From: Eubacterium sp. CAG:248
GTDB taxonomy: Bacteria; Bacillota; Clostridia; Lachnospirales; Lachnospiraceae
Length of the DNA stretch: 42,293 bases
Reading direction: 5' to 3'
NCBI GenBank assembly: GCA_000436475.1
Contig: FR886175.1
Coordinates: 1 to 42,293, forward strand
In this document: positions 9,348 to 17,785 of the stretch, piece by piece
Numbering within the stretch: position 1 is the stretch's first letter
Layout: each line of letters opens with the position of its first letter
Notes under the pieces: generated by a model
What the model was told of the DNA's origin: nothing
Database searches by the model: none
The model's input: only the letters and a program-made list of their open reading frames with translations
Position numbers and translations under genes: made by a program

Positions 9348-10811
9348 GTGAAACATAATTTGTTTGTTTTATTAAAAGAAAAATATAATAAGATTCCTAT
9401 ACCAGCTAAAGCATCAATTTGGTTTGTAGTGTGCAGTATTTTGCAAAAAGGAATTTCTTTAATAACAATTCCTATATTTACAAGAATAATGACCACAGAA
9501 CAATACGGACAATATAGTACATTTATATCTTGGTATAGTATAATGATAATTTTTACATCATTAAATTTGTATTATGGTGTTTATAATAATGCGATGATAA
9601 AGTATAAAGATCATAGGGATGAATATACATCTTCAATGCAAGGACTCACAATGTTACTCACAATAATTGTTTATATTGTTTATTTGTTATTTCATAGAAA
9701 TATAAACGAATTTATAGATATGACAACATTATTAGTTAGTTTAATGTTTTTGAAATTACTTGTGTCACCATCAATGGAATTTTGGCTAGTAAGAAATAGA
9801 TTTGAGTATAAATATAAAATGGTTGTTACAATTACATTAGCCCAAACAATATTAGGTTCAGTAATTGGTGTCATTTTTGTTATTATATCAACTGATAAAT
9901 CCTTAGCTAGAATTGCATCTTTAGTGTTGGTAGATAGTTTTTTCTGCATAGTAATAGCATTATTACAATATAAGAGGGGAAAAACTTTATATAATAAAGA
10001 ATATTGGAAGTATGCAATATCATTTAATCTGCCATTATTACCTCATTATTTATCAGGCATTATATTAAATCAAGGTGATCGTGTAATGATTGGTTATTTT
10101 GAAAATGCCTCAGCAGTAGCCTTTTATAGCGTAGCGTATAATATTGCAATATTAATTAATATAATAATACAAGCTATAAATGCATCTATGACACCATGGA
10201 TGTATGGTAAATTAGAAGAAAGAAAAACAAAAGATATAAGAAAAGTAACTAATATATTATGTTTAGTTATGTTATTTGTTATCTTGATGTTAATTATTTT
10301 TGCACCAGAATTATTAAAAATAATAGCATCGAAAGAGTATGGAGAGGCGGTATATGTTATTCCTCCAGTTGCAATGAGTACTTTTTTTACATTCATGTAT
10401 AATATCTTTGCTAATGTAGAATTTTTTTATGAGGAAAAAAAGTTTGTATCAATAGGTTCTATATTAGCTGCAATATCTAATGTTATTTTGAATGCTATAT
10501 TTATACCTATATATGGTTATTATGCTGCTGCGTATACAACTTTAATCTGCTATATTATATATAGTTTATCACATCTGTTTTTTAGTCATATTACAATCAA
10601 GAAAAATATTGGTAACACAGATATATTCGATGTTAAAGGCATACTTATATTTTCTGTTATAGGAGTTTGTATGACTATATGCTCAAGTTTATTATATAAG
10701 TATAATATATTAAGATTAATATGTACGTTTATAATTTTTATTATAATATTTATATTTAGAAATAATATTTTAAGTTACATAAATAAAATAAAAAAAATAA
10801 AGAGGTCTTAA
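9348..10811 (+). CDS. Oligosaccharide flippase (Wzx-like, MATE/MOP superfamily)
   Basis: This integral membrane protein of 487 residues has about twelve to fourteen hydrophobic segments. Its N-terminus is typical of RfbX/Wzx proteins: IWFVVCSILQKGISLITIPI, then IFTRIMTTEQYGQYS. It should flip the lipid-linked repeat unit to the outer membrane face for the EpsG-like polymerase. I prefer the GTG at 9348 because GGGAG lies 8 nt upstream. The ATG at 9333, five codons earlier, has no ribosome site and would overlap the acyltransferase gene by 13 nt. The C-terminus is rich in Ile and Lys, ending IKKIKRS. Confidence 0.88.
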   Translation: MKHNLFVLLKEKYNKIPIPAKASIWFVVCSILQKGISLITIPIFTRIMTTEQYGQYSTFISWYSIMIIFTSLNLYYGVYNNAMIKYKDHRDEYTSSMQGLTMLLTIIVYIVYLLFHRNINEFIDMTTLLVSLMFLKLLVSPSMEFWLVRNRFEYKYKMVVTITLAQTILGSVIGVIFVIISTDKSLARIASLVLVDSFFCIVIALLQYKRGKTLYNKEYWKYAISFNLPLLPHYLSGIILNQGDRVMIGYFENASAVAFYSVAYNIAILINIIIQAINASMTPWMYGKLEERKTKDIRKVTNILCLVMLFVILMLIIFAPELLKIIASKEYGEAVYVIPPVAMSTFFTFMYNIFANVEFFYEEKKFVSIGSILAAISNVILNAIFIPIYGYYAAAYTTLICYIIYSLSHLFFSHITIKKNIGNTDIFDVKGILIFSVIGVCMTICSSLLYKYNILRLICTFIIFIIIFIFRNNILSYINKIKKIKRS

Positions 10812-10812
10812 A

Positions 10813-11967
10813 ATGATAAGTGAAATTATTTCAAAAGATAAATGTACTGGTTGTGAATTATGTGCGAATGTATGTAATCATAATGCCATTAAAATGGTAA
10901 GTGATGATATGGGATTTTATTATCCTAATATAAATGAAGCATGTATAGAATGTAATTTATGCAAAATTAAATGTGATGAAAGATTGATAAAGACTAATAA
11001 TTATTTGGAGCCAGAAACATATGCAGCTTGGTCAAAAGATAAAGATATTAGATATAATAGTACTTCAGGTGGATTATTCTCAGAACTTGCAAATGAAATA
11101 ATAAGGATGGGTGGCTGTGTAGTTGGAGCACAATATAATGAGGATAACCTTGTTGAACATGTTTTGGTGGAGAATCTTATTGGAATTGAAAAAATAAGAC
11201 AGTCAAAATATATTCAAAGTAGAAGTGGCAATATATATCAGATAGTTAAAAAAATGTTGAATGAAAACAGGTATGTTGCATTTTGTGGAACACCATGTCA
11301 AGTAGCTGCATTAAATAGTTATTTAGGACACAAATCTTTTGAAAAGCTGATTACAATTGATTTTATTTGTAGAGGCGTTAATTCTCCGAAAGCTTTTAAA
11401 GCTTGGCTTAATGAAATAGAAAATTCAAATAATAGTAAAGTAGTTAAAGTATGGTTTAAATATAAGGAAGGTGGATGGAAAACATCTCCAAAAAGAACAC
11501 GATTGGATTTTAAAAATGGTAATTTTAAAATAAAAGATGGAAAAGAAAATTTATTTATGTATGGATATCTTACATCCAATTTATATATAAGACCAAGTTG
11601 TGGTGATTGTGATTTTAAGGGTATTCCACGTCAATCAGATATTACATTAGCTGATTTTTGGGGAATTGAAAGCAAGTTAGATGATGATAAGGGTACATCT
11701 TTAGTACTAATAAATAATAAAAAGGGAAAAGCATTATTTAATAGGATAGAAAATAATATAATATCATATAAAAGGAATTTTTCTGAAATATTTGAAAAAA
11801 ATGTATGTTTTAATTCATCAGTTGAAATACCACCGGAAAGCGAAAAATTTTTACGAGAGCTTTCTTATAAACCATTTAGTAAAGTGTTAAGTAAATATGA
11901 TAGGATTTTTAAATTAAAAAAATGGAAAAGAAGGTTTAAAAAGGTAATAAATCTTTTTAGAAAATAA
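10813..11967 (+). CDS. Ferredoxin / F420 hydrogenase-dehydrogenase beta-subunit-like protein
   Basis: This 384-residue protein has two 4Fe-4S cluster motifs at the N-terminus (CTGCELCANVC at about 11-21 and CIECNLCKIKC at about 45-55). An FrhB-like flavin/iron-sulfur region follows, with FCGTPCQVAAL (about 158-168), DFICRGVNSPKAF and PSCGDCDFKG. Members of this family move electrons between flavin and iron-sulfur centres, but F420 is not expected in a Firmicute. It is the last gene of the polysaccharide operon and repeatedly accompanies pyruvyl-transferase family proteins in other genomes. A redox step on a sugar or a linked group is possible but unproven. Confidence 0.83.
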   Translation: MISEIISKDKCTGCELCANVCNHNAIKMVSDDMGFYYPNINEACIECNLCKIKCDERLIKTNNYLEPETYAAWSKDKDIRYNSTSGGLFSELANEIIRMGGCVVGAQYNEDNLVEHVLVENLIGIEKIRQSKYIQSRSGNIYQIVKKMLNENRYVAFCGTPCQVAALNSYLGHKSFEKLITIDFICRGVNSPKAFKAWLNEIENSNNSKVVKVWFKYKEGGWKTSPKRTRLDFKNGNFKIKDGKENLFMYGYLTSNLYIRPSCGDCDFKGIPRQSDITLADFWGIESKLDDDKGTSLVLINNKKGKALFNRIENNIISYKRNFSEIFEKNVCFNSSVEIPPESEKFLRELSYKPFSKVLSKYDRIFKLKKWKRRFKKVINLFRK

Positions 11968-12280
11968 TTTTATTTAAAATTTTTATTTAAATTATTGTAT
12001 TTTGTTTTGGTTTAAAATAATAATATGTAATGTTATCATATGATTAATAAAATATAAAGATAAGGAATACTGTACTAATGATTGAAGTAATAATTACTTT
12101 AATAATCATTATATGCATAATAATATTTTTTTATTGATTAAAGTAGCAAGCTATGGAGAATTAAAAAAATAAAAAAGAAATGAGGACAAAGAGTAAGATA
12201 ATATTTTTGATATTGAATGAATAATATATTGTAATATAGTGTCGTGCTAGAATTGTGCTGCAAAATGATGGGATTATCTT
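11968..12280 (+). other. AT-rich intergenic region with a truncated terminator copy
   Basis: No open frame with a ribosome site is visible. The last 45 bases (about 12236-12280) closely resemble 14386-14434, the ascending arm and loop of the terminator that follows the second manA remnant. Here the descending arm is cut at CTTGTGG and joins the manA-like fragment directly. The rest is simple AT-rich sequence. Confidence 0.55.
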
Positions 12281-12463
12281 GTGGTTAATATAAGTGTGGA
12301 TGCTATGTCATTCAGGAGCGTTATTGTGATTGATGGTAGTGGTAAGATTGTTGTTGGAAATAACACTATGGATTACAAGGCAGGAGACAGTTTCTTTGTT
12401 ACAGCCGGGGAGAAAGTTATAAATCTTGAGGGGACAGGTACTGTTATTGTTACTAAGGTATAA
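12281..12463 (+). pseudogene. Mannose-6-phosphate isomerase C-terminal fragment (copy 1)
   Basis: The 60-residue frame reads like the C-terminal cupin half of class I mannose-6-phosphate isomerase: AMSFRSVIVIDGSGKIVVG, then MDYKAGDSFFVTAGEKVINL, ending GTGTVIVTKV. A complete enzyme has about 310-320 residues, so this is only the last fifth. There is no convincing ribosome site at the apparent GTG start. It is roughly three-quarters identical at base level to a second, frameshifted copy at 13951-14307. I regard it as a gene remnant rather than a small functional cupin, although the frame itself is intact. Confidence 0.7.
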
Positions 12464-12470
12464 TTTTAAT

Positions 12471-12517
12471 AATTCATCTTTTGACAATATTTATATTTGT
12501 CAGGAGATGAATTTTTT
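12471..12517 (+). terminator. Intrinsic terminator after manA fragment 1
   Basis: A 17-bp stem (12471-12487 with 12497-12513, two G-U pairs) is followed by a run of T. It ends any transcript passing through the manA-like fragment and isolates the promoter of the next gene. Confidence 0.8.
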
Positions 12518-12576
12518 GATTTGGAGATAAATTTAGAAGTGTAAAAAACACATAATCTGTAATAAATATAAAAATA

Positions 12577-12605
12577 TTGACAATTAAATTATAAAGTAGC
12601 ATTAT
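12577..12605 (+). promoter_or_regulatory. Predicted sigma-A promoter for the GT51-like gene
   Basis: A consensus TTGACA at 12577-12582 is followed after 17 nt by CATTAT at 12600-12605 (four of six matches to TATAAT). It lies about 70 nt before the ATG at 12673 and downstream of a terminator, so the next gene is probably transcribed alone. Confidence 0.5.
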
Positions 12606-12672
12606 CTAAATAAGAATAAAACTATATATAGAAAATATTTATATTGCTTTGTGGACGATTGGAGAGAAAAAT

Positions 12673-13860
12673 ATGGAAGTATTGTTTGATAATAATACGA
12701 TAGTTGTATTTATATTTTTCTTAATTAACATATTGGGTTATTCCGAAATAAAGTTCATTGAACAAAGGATATGTATTGCATATACTATAATATTTATAAT
12801 GAGAGCTTTAAATATAATAGGAATAGCTTTAGCGATTATGTTGAATTTACTTACAATAATGGTGTACGTTGAGATATTAACTGAGGATAAGATGAAGCTT
12901 AAGCTTTTAACACAAATAAAATATATACTCTTAGATTATTTATATCAAGCCGTATTTACTTTTCATATATTTGAAGTTACATTCAGTTTGTTTTTTTATG
13001 AATTGTCATATAGTACCAATTTGTTAGAAATAAAAGTTGTAAGTATGGTTCTTGCAATATTTTTAAGTGTTTGGTCGATACATATTGTACTAAGTGAAGA
13101 TATGGAATATGCTTCATTTACAGAAATTTACGATAAAATTATGTTATATCCTTTAAACGAATTTAAATATAATAAAAAATTTTGCCAAGTAAGTAAAATA
13201 TTAACATATATTGAAGACAGACAATTTTATACTAGGAAAGGATATACAGTATTTTCTATAAGTTCAGCTAGAAATATTTTGGAGAAAAAAAGAGAAGAAA
13301 CAAATTATAAGATGAGTAGAATTCTAATACTTTATTCTATGTTAAAATCCTTTATTTATAATATGAAAACACATAATAGAGGATATTCAACAATAGGTTC
13401 ACAATTATTAAGAACATTAGCTATTAAACATGGATATGAAAATGCATGGAAAAGAAAAATATATGAAGTAATATATACCTATATATTTTTAAATTGTCTA
13501 TATAAATATGAAGTGAAATATAGAGTTGCAAATAGGGAACATTTTAGGGATTGGATAATATATTTGTATTTTCATAATGTGAATACATTTCTTGGAAAAG
13601 AAGATATAAGATTTTCGAAAATATTAAATGCATTTGATATGCAATATAATGATTTGAATGAAAAAGACATATATGATATATCAAATGAAGGAGTATTAAT
13701 CGCATGTTGGGGATTGAGTAAAAAGACAAAGTATATTACAAAAGAAAATATAAAGGATTGGATTCCTAATATTGAAGGCGTTGAATTTGATGTTGATAAA
13801 TTAATAGATATGATTAAACACTTAGATGAACCATATTATAATGGACAGTATTTGAAATAA
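12673..13860 (+). CDS. Multi-pass membrane protein with divergent GT51 (peptidoglycan glycosyltransferase) domain
   Basis: The N-terminal 140 residues hold four or five hydrophobic segments. Residues 175-370 line up with the bacterial transglycosylase fold in the correct order and spacing. EDRQFYTRKG (181-190) matches ED-x2-F-x2-H-x-G with the catalytic glutamate. GYSTIGSQLLRTL (237-249) matches GSTITQQL-x-RN, and KRKIYEVIYTYI (260-271) matches RKIKEAI. IIYLYFHNVNTFLG (295-308) matches the ILELYLN-x-V-x-FG motif, and SNEGVLIACWGLSKKTKY matches the LAEAALLAGLPKSPS-x-Y motif. No transpeptidase domain follows. The usual single TM anchor is replaced by a multi-pass module. The product is either a specialised glycan polymerase or a non-canonical relative. 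ATG 12673 has GGAGAG six nt upstream; a TTG at 12649 is weaker. Confidence 0.65.
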   Translation: MEVLFDNNTIVVFIFFLINILGYSEIKFIEQRICIAYTIIFIMRALNIIGIALAIMLNLLTIMVYVEILTEDKMKLKLLTQIKYILLDYLYQAVFTFHIFEVTFSLFFYELSYSTNLLEIKVVSMVLAIFLSVWSIHIVLSEDMEYASFTEIYDKIMLYPLNEFKYNKKFCQVSKILTYIEDRQFYTRKGYTVFSISSARNILEKKREETNYKMSRILILYSMLKSFIYNMKTHNRGYSTIGSQLLRTLAIKHGYENAWKRKIYEVIYTYIFLNCLYKYEVKYRVANREHFRDWIIYLYFHNVNTFLGKEDIRFSKILNAFDMQYNDLNEKDIYDISNEGVLIACWGLSKKTKYITKENIKDWIPNIEGVEFDVDKLIDMIKHLDEPYYNGQYLK

Positions 13861-13950
13861 AAGTAGTTTATTTTGTAGAAGATATAAGGGAACGTATAGA
13901 GAATAACATAATAGCAGAGATACTTAATAAGATAGAAGTACAAGCCATTT

Positions 13951-14307
13951 GTGAGTGTTAACAGCGATGTGCCGGAAGGTGCAAGGTTTCTTGTAAGCTG
14001 CAAGCATTTTTGAATGTTATAAGTATGTACTGGGTAAGTCTGTGTATACAGATGATAGTTTTGATAAGGATATTTGTAATAATGATGATGGCAACAGTGA
14101 TATAGTTGCAAAACCGGCAACAGACAGAATAAATATAAGTGAGGATACAATGTCATTCAGAAGTATAATTGTTATTGAGGGTTGTGGAAAATAACAGTTG
14201 GTGAGAATGAGATGGATTACAGGGCAGGAGACGGTTTCTTTGTGAAGGCAGGGGAGAAGGTCGTTAGTGTTGAGGAAACTGGAGTTATTATTGTTACGAA
14301 GGTGTGA
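13951..14307 (+). pseudogene. Mannose-6-phosphate isomerase C-terminal pseudogene (copy 2)
   Basis: Two single-base frameshifts break the reading frame. One is an extra T near 14010, where TGCAAGCATTTT should run into GAATGT. The other is a missing A near 14190, where GGAAAATAAC should read GGAAAAATAAC. With these repaired, the frame reads VPEGARFLVSCKHFECYKYV, a divergent linker, then DTMSFRSIIVIEGCGKITVG, MDYRAGDGFFVKAGEKVVSV and VIIVTKV. That is the C-terminal cupin of class I mannose-6-phosphate isomerase. It parallels copy 1 at 12281-12463. Together the copies bracket the GT51-like gene, as if a manA 3' end had been duplicated around inserted cargo. Confidence 0.75.
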
Positions 14308-14397
14308 GATATTCTGTATGTTTGGAAAATAAATTAATGTTAATTTTAAAATCGTTTATAATATTATGTAAGCAATGTTAGTATAGTGTTGTGTTAG

Positions 14398-14446
14398 AAA
14401 TTGTACTACAAGGCAATGACGGGTATCTTGTGGTACAATTTTTATT
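14398..14446 (+). terminator. Intrinsic terminator after manA pseudogene
   Basis: Fifteen-base arms at 14398-14412 and 14427-14441 pair with one G-U, around a 14-nt loop. T-rich sequence follows. The ascending half of the same element is repeated at about 12236-12280, before manA fragment 1. Confidence 0.8.
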
Positions 14447-14454
14447 TACAGATT

Positions 14455-14483
14455 TTGTTAAATAGATTACAATAAAATATATT
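14455..14483 (+). promoter_or_regulatory. Possible promoter for the gene at 14590
   Basis: TTGTTA (14455-14460) and TATATT (14478-14483) are separated by 17 nt, downstream of the terminator and about 105 nt before the ATG. The region is very AT-rich, so chance matches are easy. Confidence 0.35.
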
Positions 14484-14589
14484 ATTTATATATAAATTAT
14501 AAAGAAATGATTAGTATAAAATATTTATTTGTTGTTTAGAAAGTTTAATAGCATTAAAATAAAAAATGTGATAGATGAGGTTATAATTT

Positions 14590-15468
14590 ATGGAAGAGAT
14601 ATTTTTTAATAAGTTATTAAATGATAAATTAACTAGTGTAAGATGTAGCAAATCAGAAATTGTTGAAAATGCATTAAAACAATTATCAAGATGTCGTTTT
14701 GAGTTTGAGGCGGATGTTTGCAGTGTAGTAATACGTTATAAAAATAAATTAGTAAAGATTTTATTTACTAATGATATAAGCTTATATAAATTTAGTGATT
14801 TATTATATTGTCATTCGAATGAACCATCTACTTATTTTATGAGAAATAAAATTAATTCATATGATAAAAGTTTATTTACTTATTTGAAAGAATATAAAGA
14901 TAGGTATTATTTATTAGGTGGTGAATATAAAAATGCTAAATGGTATAAATTTTATAATACAGTTCCATTAAATGATCCGATGAGAATATTGTATAACGTA
15001 AAATGGATTGATTATGAAAAACAATTGGAAGATGGTAATATTATATATGATGAGAATAATTTATGTGGGTTATGGGCTATGCCATATGAGATGGTTTTAA
15101 GTTGCTTTAATGAAGAATTTAAAAATAGATATGGAAGTAAATTGATGGTAGTTAAGCCTGTTTCAGATTGCCGATATATTAATGATGGGAAGGAAATTAT
15201 AGGTGATAGATATTTAGTAACAGATAAATATGATTTAACTAATATAAATGATATGGGTAAATTTATACAATTTTATTGTTCAATTAAGGAAGAATTTTAT
15301 TGTGAAAAGATTAGGGGATTGGAAACGGAAATAAGCGAACAAATAGAAGAAAATGAAAAATTAAATACACAATTGTATAATTTAGAAAATATGAATAATA
15401 AAAAATTAAAGTTTCTTTTGACAGCTAGCTGTGTATTATTTGGCTTTTTGTTAAGAGGGTTATTATAG
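14590..15468 (+). CDS. Tail-anchored protein of unknown function
   Basis: I do not recognise this 292-residue protein. The first 235 residues look soluble and rich in Tyr, Asn and Lys, without a signal peptide. Residues 237-268 (EKIRGLETEISEQIEENEKL onward) form a likely coiled coil. The last 20 residues (KFLLTASCVLFGFLLRGLL) are a hydrophobic helix, so the protein should be tail-anchored in the membrane with its bulk in the cytoplasm. GATGAGGT about ten nt upstream is the ribosome site. It stands alone between a terminator and an IS remnant, in DNA much richer in AT than the housekeeping genes. A role in surface or defence functions is possible only by location. Confidence 0.6.
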   Translation: MEEIFFNKLLNDKLTSVRCSKSEIVENALKQLSRCRFEFEADVCSVVIRYKNKLVKILFTNDISLYKFSDLLYCHSNEPSTYFMRNKINSYDKSLFTYLKEYKDRYYLLGGEYKNAKWYKFYNTVPLNDPMRILYNVKWIDYEKQLEDGNIIYDENNLCGLWAMPYEMVLSCFNEEFKNRYGSKLMVVKPVSDCRYINDGKEIIGDRYLVTDKYDLTNINDMGKFIQFYCSIKEEFYCEKIRGLETEISEQIEENEKLNTQLYNLENMNNKKLKFLLTASCVLFGFLLRGLL

Positions 15469-15827
15469 CTTTGTTTTTTGATTGGCAGGTTGTATCTTTA
15501 TTATATATATTGTGTTATTTCATATGCAGAAACATTTTACTTCTGATAAGATGAGATTAGAAATATTAAGCAAAGTACATTATAAATTAGTTGATTATAT
15601 ATACAATAAAATATCATTATTCAGTTTATAAATGAGAGATATAATATGTTAAGTATAATGCTATAAATGAACATATCTAAAAAGTTATATAATTTTGTCC
15701 GTGTTATAAAGAAAATATTTTGTGATTTATTGTAAATGTACCTAAGTCACAAACAAAAATAACTTATTTTTGTGTATTTTTCATCGTTTGCTCATATATA
15801 GTGTAAAGGTAATGTTAAAAATATTAT
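15469..15827 (+). other. AT-rich intergenic region with a small open frame
   Basis: A 49-codon frame (TTG 15482 to TAA 15631) encodes one hydrophobic helix (GCIFIIYIVLF) followed by a basic helix containing KLVDYIYNKI. It starts 13 nt after the preceding stop and has no good ribosome site. Its layout resembles the remnant at 16758-17133. A short AT-only hairpin sits at 15753-15773. Nothing else is evident before the IS1380 fragment. Confidence 0.3.
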
Positions 15828-16487
15828 GTGATCCGCCTTGATTCTGGAAATGACTCCATCGACAATGTTGCTGTTCTGATGGATGCAAACTGTTTTTTCA
15901 TTATCAAGCGAAACCTTCGCCGGGAAAGCACAGATGACTGGTTTGAAATGGCAAAGCAGTACTGCCGGAATGTAACCAGTCCAAGAGACGGAAAAATCGT
16001 CTATATAGGCAGTGACTGGAAAACCATTACCAGTAAGCAGTTCAATACAGAGTATACATTCCGTGCCGGATACGAGATTATAGAACGAACCATAGATAAG
16101 TATGGTCAGTTCAACCTTGTTCCCGATATTGAAGTTGAAACATGGTGTACAAACCTTGGTGACCCGGATGAGGAAATCATCAATCTGTATCATGCCCATG
16201 GGGAATGTGAGCAGTTTCATAGTGAGGTAAAAACTGACATGGATTTGGAGCGGCTTCCATCCGGAAAGTTCGCGACCAATGCACTTATACTCGAATTGTG
16301 GATGATCGCATATAACATTCTCCGTATGATCGGTCAGGGCACAATTGGAGGACGGGCGCCCCGTCAGAAGAGGGATGTTAAACGCCGTCGTTTACGCACA
16401 GTTATAAGCAACCTGATCATATTGGCAGGCCATATAACCATGCATGCACGCCAGTTGATAATCGGTCTCGGAAAAAGCAACGCCTAG
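15828..16487 (+). pseudogene. IS1380-family transposase, 5'-truncated
   Basis: The 219-residue frame matches the C-terminal half of an IS1380-type DDE transposase: IRLDSGNDSIDNVAVL at the start and YRAGYEI-like FRAGYEIIERTIDKYGQFNL in the middle. HGECEQFHSEVKTDMDLERL is the conserved late E-containing motif, and IAYNILRMIG follows. A complete transposase is about 430-460 residues, so about half is missing, and no 5' terminal repeat is visible. Its base composition is clearly more GC-rich than the sequence on both sides, marking recent foreign origin. An imperfect GCGGCATATTT hairpin at 16488-16530 may be the 3' end of the element. Confidence 0.85.
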
Positions 16488-16757
16488 CGGCATATTTTTT
16501 CTGATATCTGCCAGAAATATGCTGTCGCAAACGCATAAGTAACAAAGCAATTTTATAGCAGGCTTATTTCGTGTACCTTTTTTTGTCCAATAAGCGTTTG
16601 GAGTCACGACATTTGTACTGAAAATAGACATTGAAGTATGTTTTTATCATGAAACCAACTTGCTATTGACATGTTAGTTCGCTTAAAGGATGAACTTCAC
16701 GGATTCAGGATTTTATTAATATATTTATCTACAAGTGGTGTGATATTGTTTTTTTAA
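16488..16757 (+). other. IS-derived and AT-rich intergenic sequence
   Basis: The first ~40 bases form the imperfect hairpin at the IS end. The next ~150 bases keep the composition of the IS and may be its non-coding 3' flank. From about 16690 the sequence returns to AT-rich and includes a T7/A8/T6 tract at 16750-16769. No gene or clear site is visible. Confidence 0.4.
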
Positions 16758-17133
16758 AAAAAATTTTTTGAATACATAGCTCAATGTGTATATGATAAAT
16801 TATCAGAATATGGTCAGATTTTTATATTTGACATAACTAAAGGTGATATGAATTTACAAGATCAAATTAGGAGAAAAGATAAGGAAGATGGAAAATCTAT
16901 AGTTATAAGATTTGCTATGTCATTGATATTTAATGTAGGTTGTGGTATTATTGCTTCGTTTTTATGCTAATTACAGAGAAAGATGTGAAGATATGATGAA
17001 AGCTATTTGGAAAAAGATAATAAAATATATTTATGACAAATGTTTAGAGATTGTATTAGATGATGATTATGAAAGAGATTATGACAGGAATTATTCTAAA
17101 TATTTGAGATATTATAGAAAAAGAACATTTTGA
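16758..17133 (+). pseudogene. Remnant of a small membrane-protein gene (frameshifted)
   Basis: Two overlapping frames make one sensible protein if a single T is removed from the T-run at about 16958-16963. The first frame reads FFEYIAQCVYDKLSEYGQIF and later MNLQDQIRRKDKEDGK, followed by a hydrophobic helix (FAMSLIFNVGCGIIASF). The second continues YANYRERCEDMMKAIWKKII, then KYIYDKC and an acidic/basic tyrosine-rich tail. No start codon with a ribosome site is found at the 5' end, though either half could be expressed (ATG 16848; ATG 16994). It may be a relative of the tail-anchored gene at 14590. Its function is unknown. Confidence 0.4.
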
Positions 17134-17136
17134 TAT

Positions 17137-17176
17137 AAATGTAAGGCATATTTATCTAATATGTCTTACATTTTTT
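17137..17176 (+). terminator. Intrinsic terminator
   Basis: Fourteen-base arms at 17137-17150 and 17160-17173 pair with one G-U and are followed by six T. The hairpin starts three nt after the stop codon of the preceding frame, which suggests that frame was a real gene end. Confidence 0.8.
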
Positions 17177-17320
17177 GTGGATGATAATAGCTGCAAAGGA
17201 TTAAGACACAGGTAAATGCTTCAACGCATGTACCTACCAATAGATTTCCAAATTTGGTATAACCGTGATAACCAGTTTATACAACTTTAACGAATTGTAC
17301 AACTAATACAAATTCACAGG

Positions 17321-17488
17321 ATGTTATCACTATTGAAACCCAAAGAATTGGAAATACAGCACAATCTGACAAAGTGAGCTACGATAATAAAAGAATGCCG
17401 TTCAAGTGGTATGAAGATACTTGAATGGCTGGAACTTAACAACGTATCCAAAGACCAGTATTACTACTGGCAGAATCAAGTAAACTGA
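17321..17488 (+). pseudogene. IS66 TnpA-like accessory protein remnant
   Basis: The frame reads MLSLLKPKELEIQHNLTK, an in-frame TGA (17375-17377, probably a former TGG Trp codon), then ATIIKECRSSGMKILEWLEL and NNVSKDQYYYWQNQVN. The pattern W-x2-II-x-ECR-x-SGM-x-I-x-EWL-x-x-N-x-V-x2-x-YYYW is that of IS66 family TnpA-like accessory proteins. The usual ~110-residue length is cut by more than half and no TnpB or TnpC follows. It is dead DNA from an IS insertion. Confidence 0.65.
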
Positions 17489-17547
17489 ATGTAAAACTAT
17501 GGTCAGTTTTAAGTATAAATCAACATATTTTTAGGAGGAGTATTTTC

Positions 17548-17685
17548 ATGCGGTGTTTGAGGCTGCGAATGACACGCTTTGATAACTACAACATTTTTAA
17601 TTATTATCATATGCAAAATGATGTAGTGTACATAATCAGAGTTCTATATAATAAAGTAGATTGGCAAAGTTTATTTAGTAGATAA
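17548..17685 (+). pseudogene. RelE/ParE-type toxin, C-terminal remnant
   Basis: A 45-residue frame starts at an ATG with AGGAGGAG seven to nine nt upstream. Its second half, FDNYNIFNYYHMQNDVVYII, then RVLYNKVDWQSLF, matches the C-terminal beta-strands of RelE/ParE toxins (NYLIFYY...V-x-I-x-RVLY-x-x-x-D). About half of a normal ~95-residue toxin is missing, and no cognate antitoxin lies immediately upstream. I call it a remnant, although the ribosome site means a short peptide could still be made. Confidence 0.6.
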
Positions 17686-17785
17686 ATGGTCGGGATCAAG
17701 CCTCCAACCAATCAAGAAAGTATATGTAGAAATGGTAAGGCAGATTGTAGAAAGCGAGGCGGAGAATGATGAAGACGCTGAATGA
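17660..17785 (+). other. Short open frame overlapping HicB start (remnant)
   Basis: A frame without a start codon, read from 17660, gives KVYLVDKWSGSSLQPIKKVY, then VEMVRQIVESEAENDEDAE and TGA. Its stop overlaps the start of the HicB gene by 17 nt, the layout expected of an operon partner. I do not recognise the sequence. It could be the tail of a lost upstream toxin or antitoxin gene. Confidence 0.3.

Noticed and set aside
12281..12463. Stand-alone 60-residue cupin gene
   Set aside because: There is no ribosome site, and the sequence equals the last fifth of mannose-6-phosphate isomerase and has a frameshifted twin nearby. A remnant is more likely.
13836..14156. Minus-strand frame of 106 residues over the manA pseudogene
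   Set aside because: Its composition (long runs of Tyr, His and Leu) and the manA similarity on the + strand mark it as a shadow frame.
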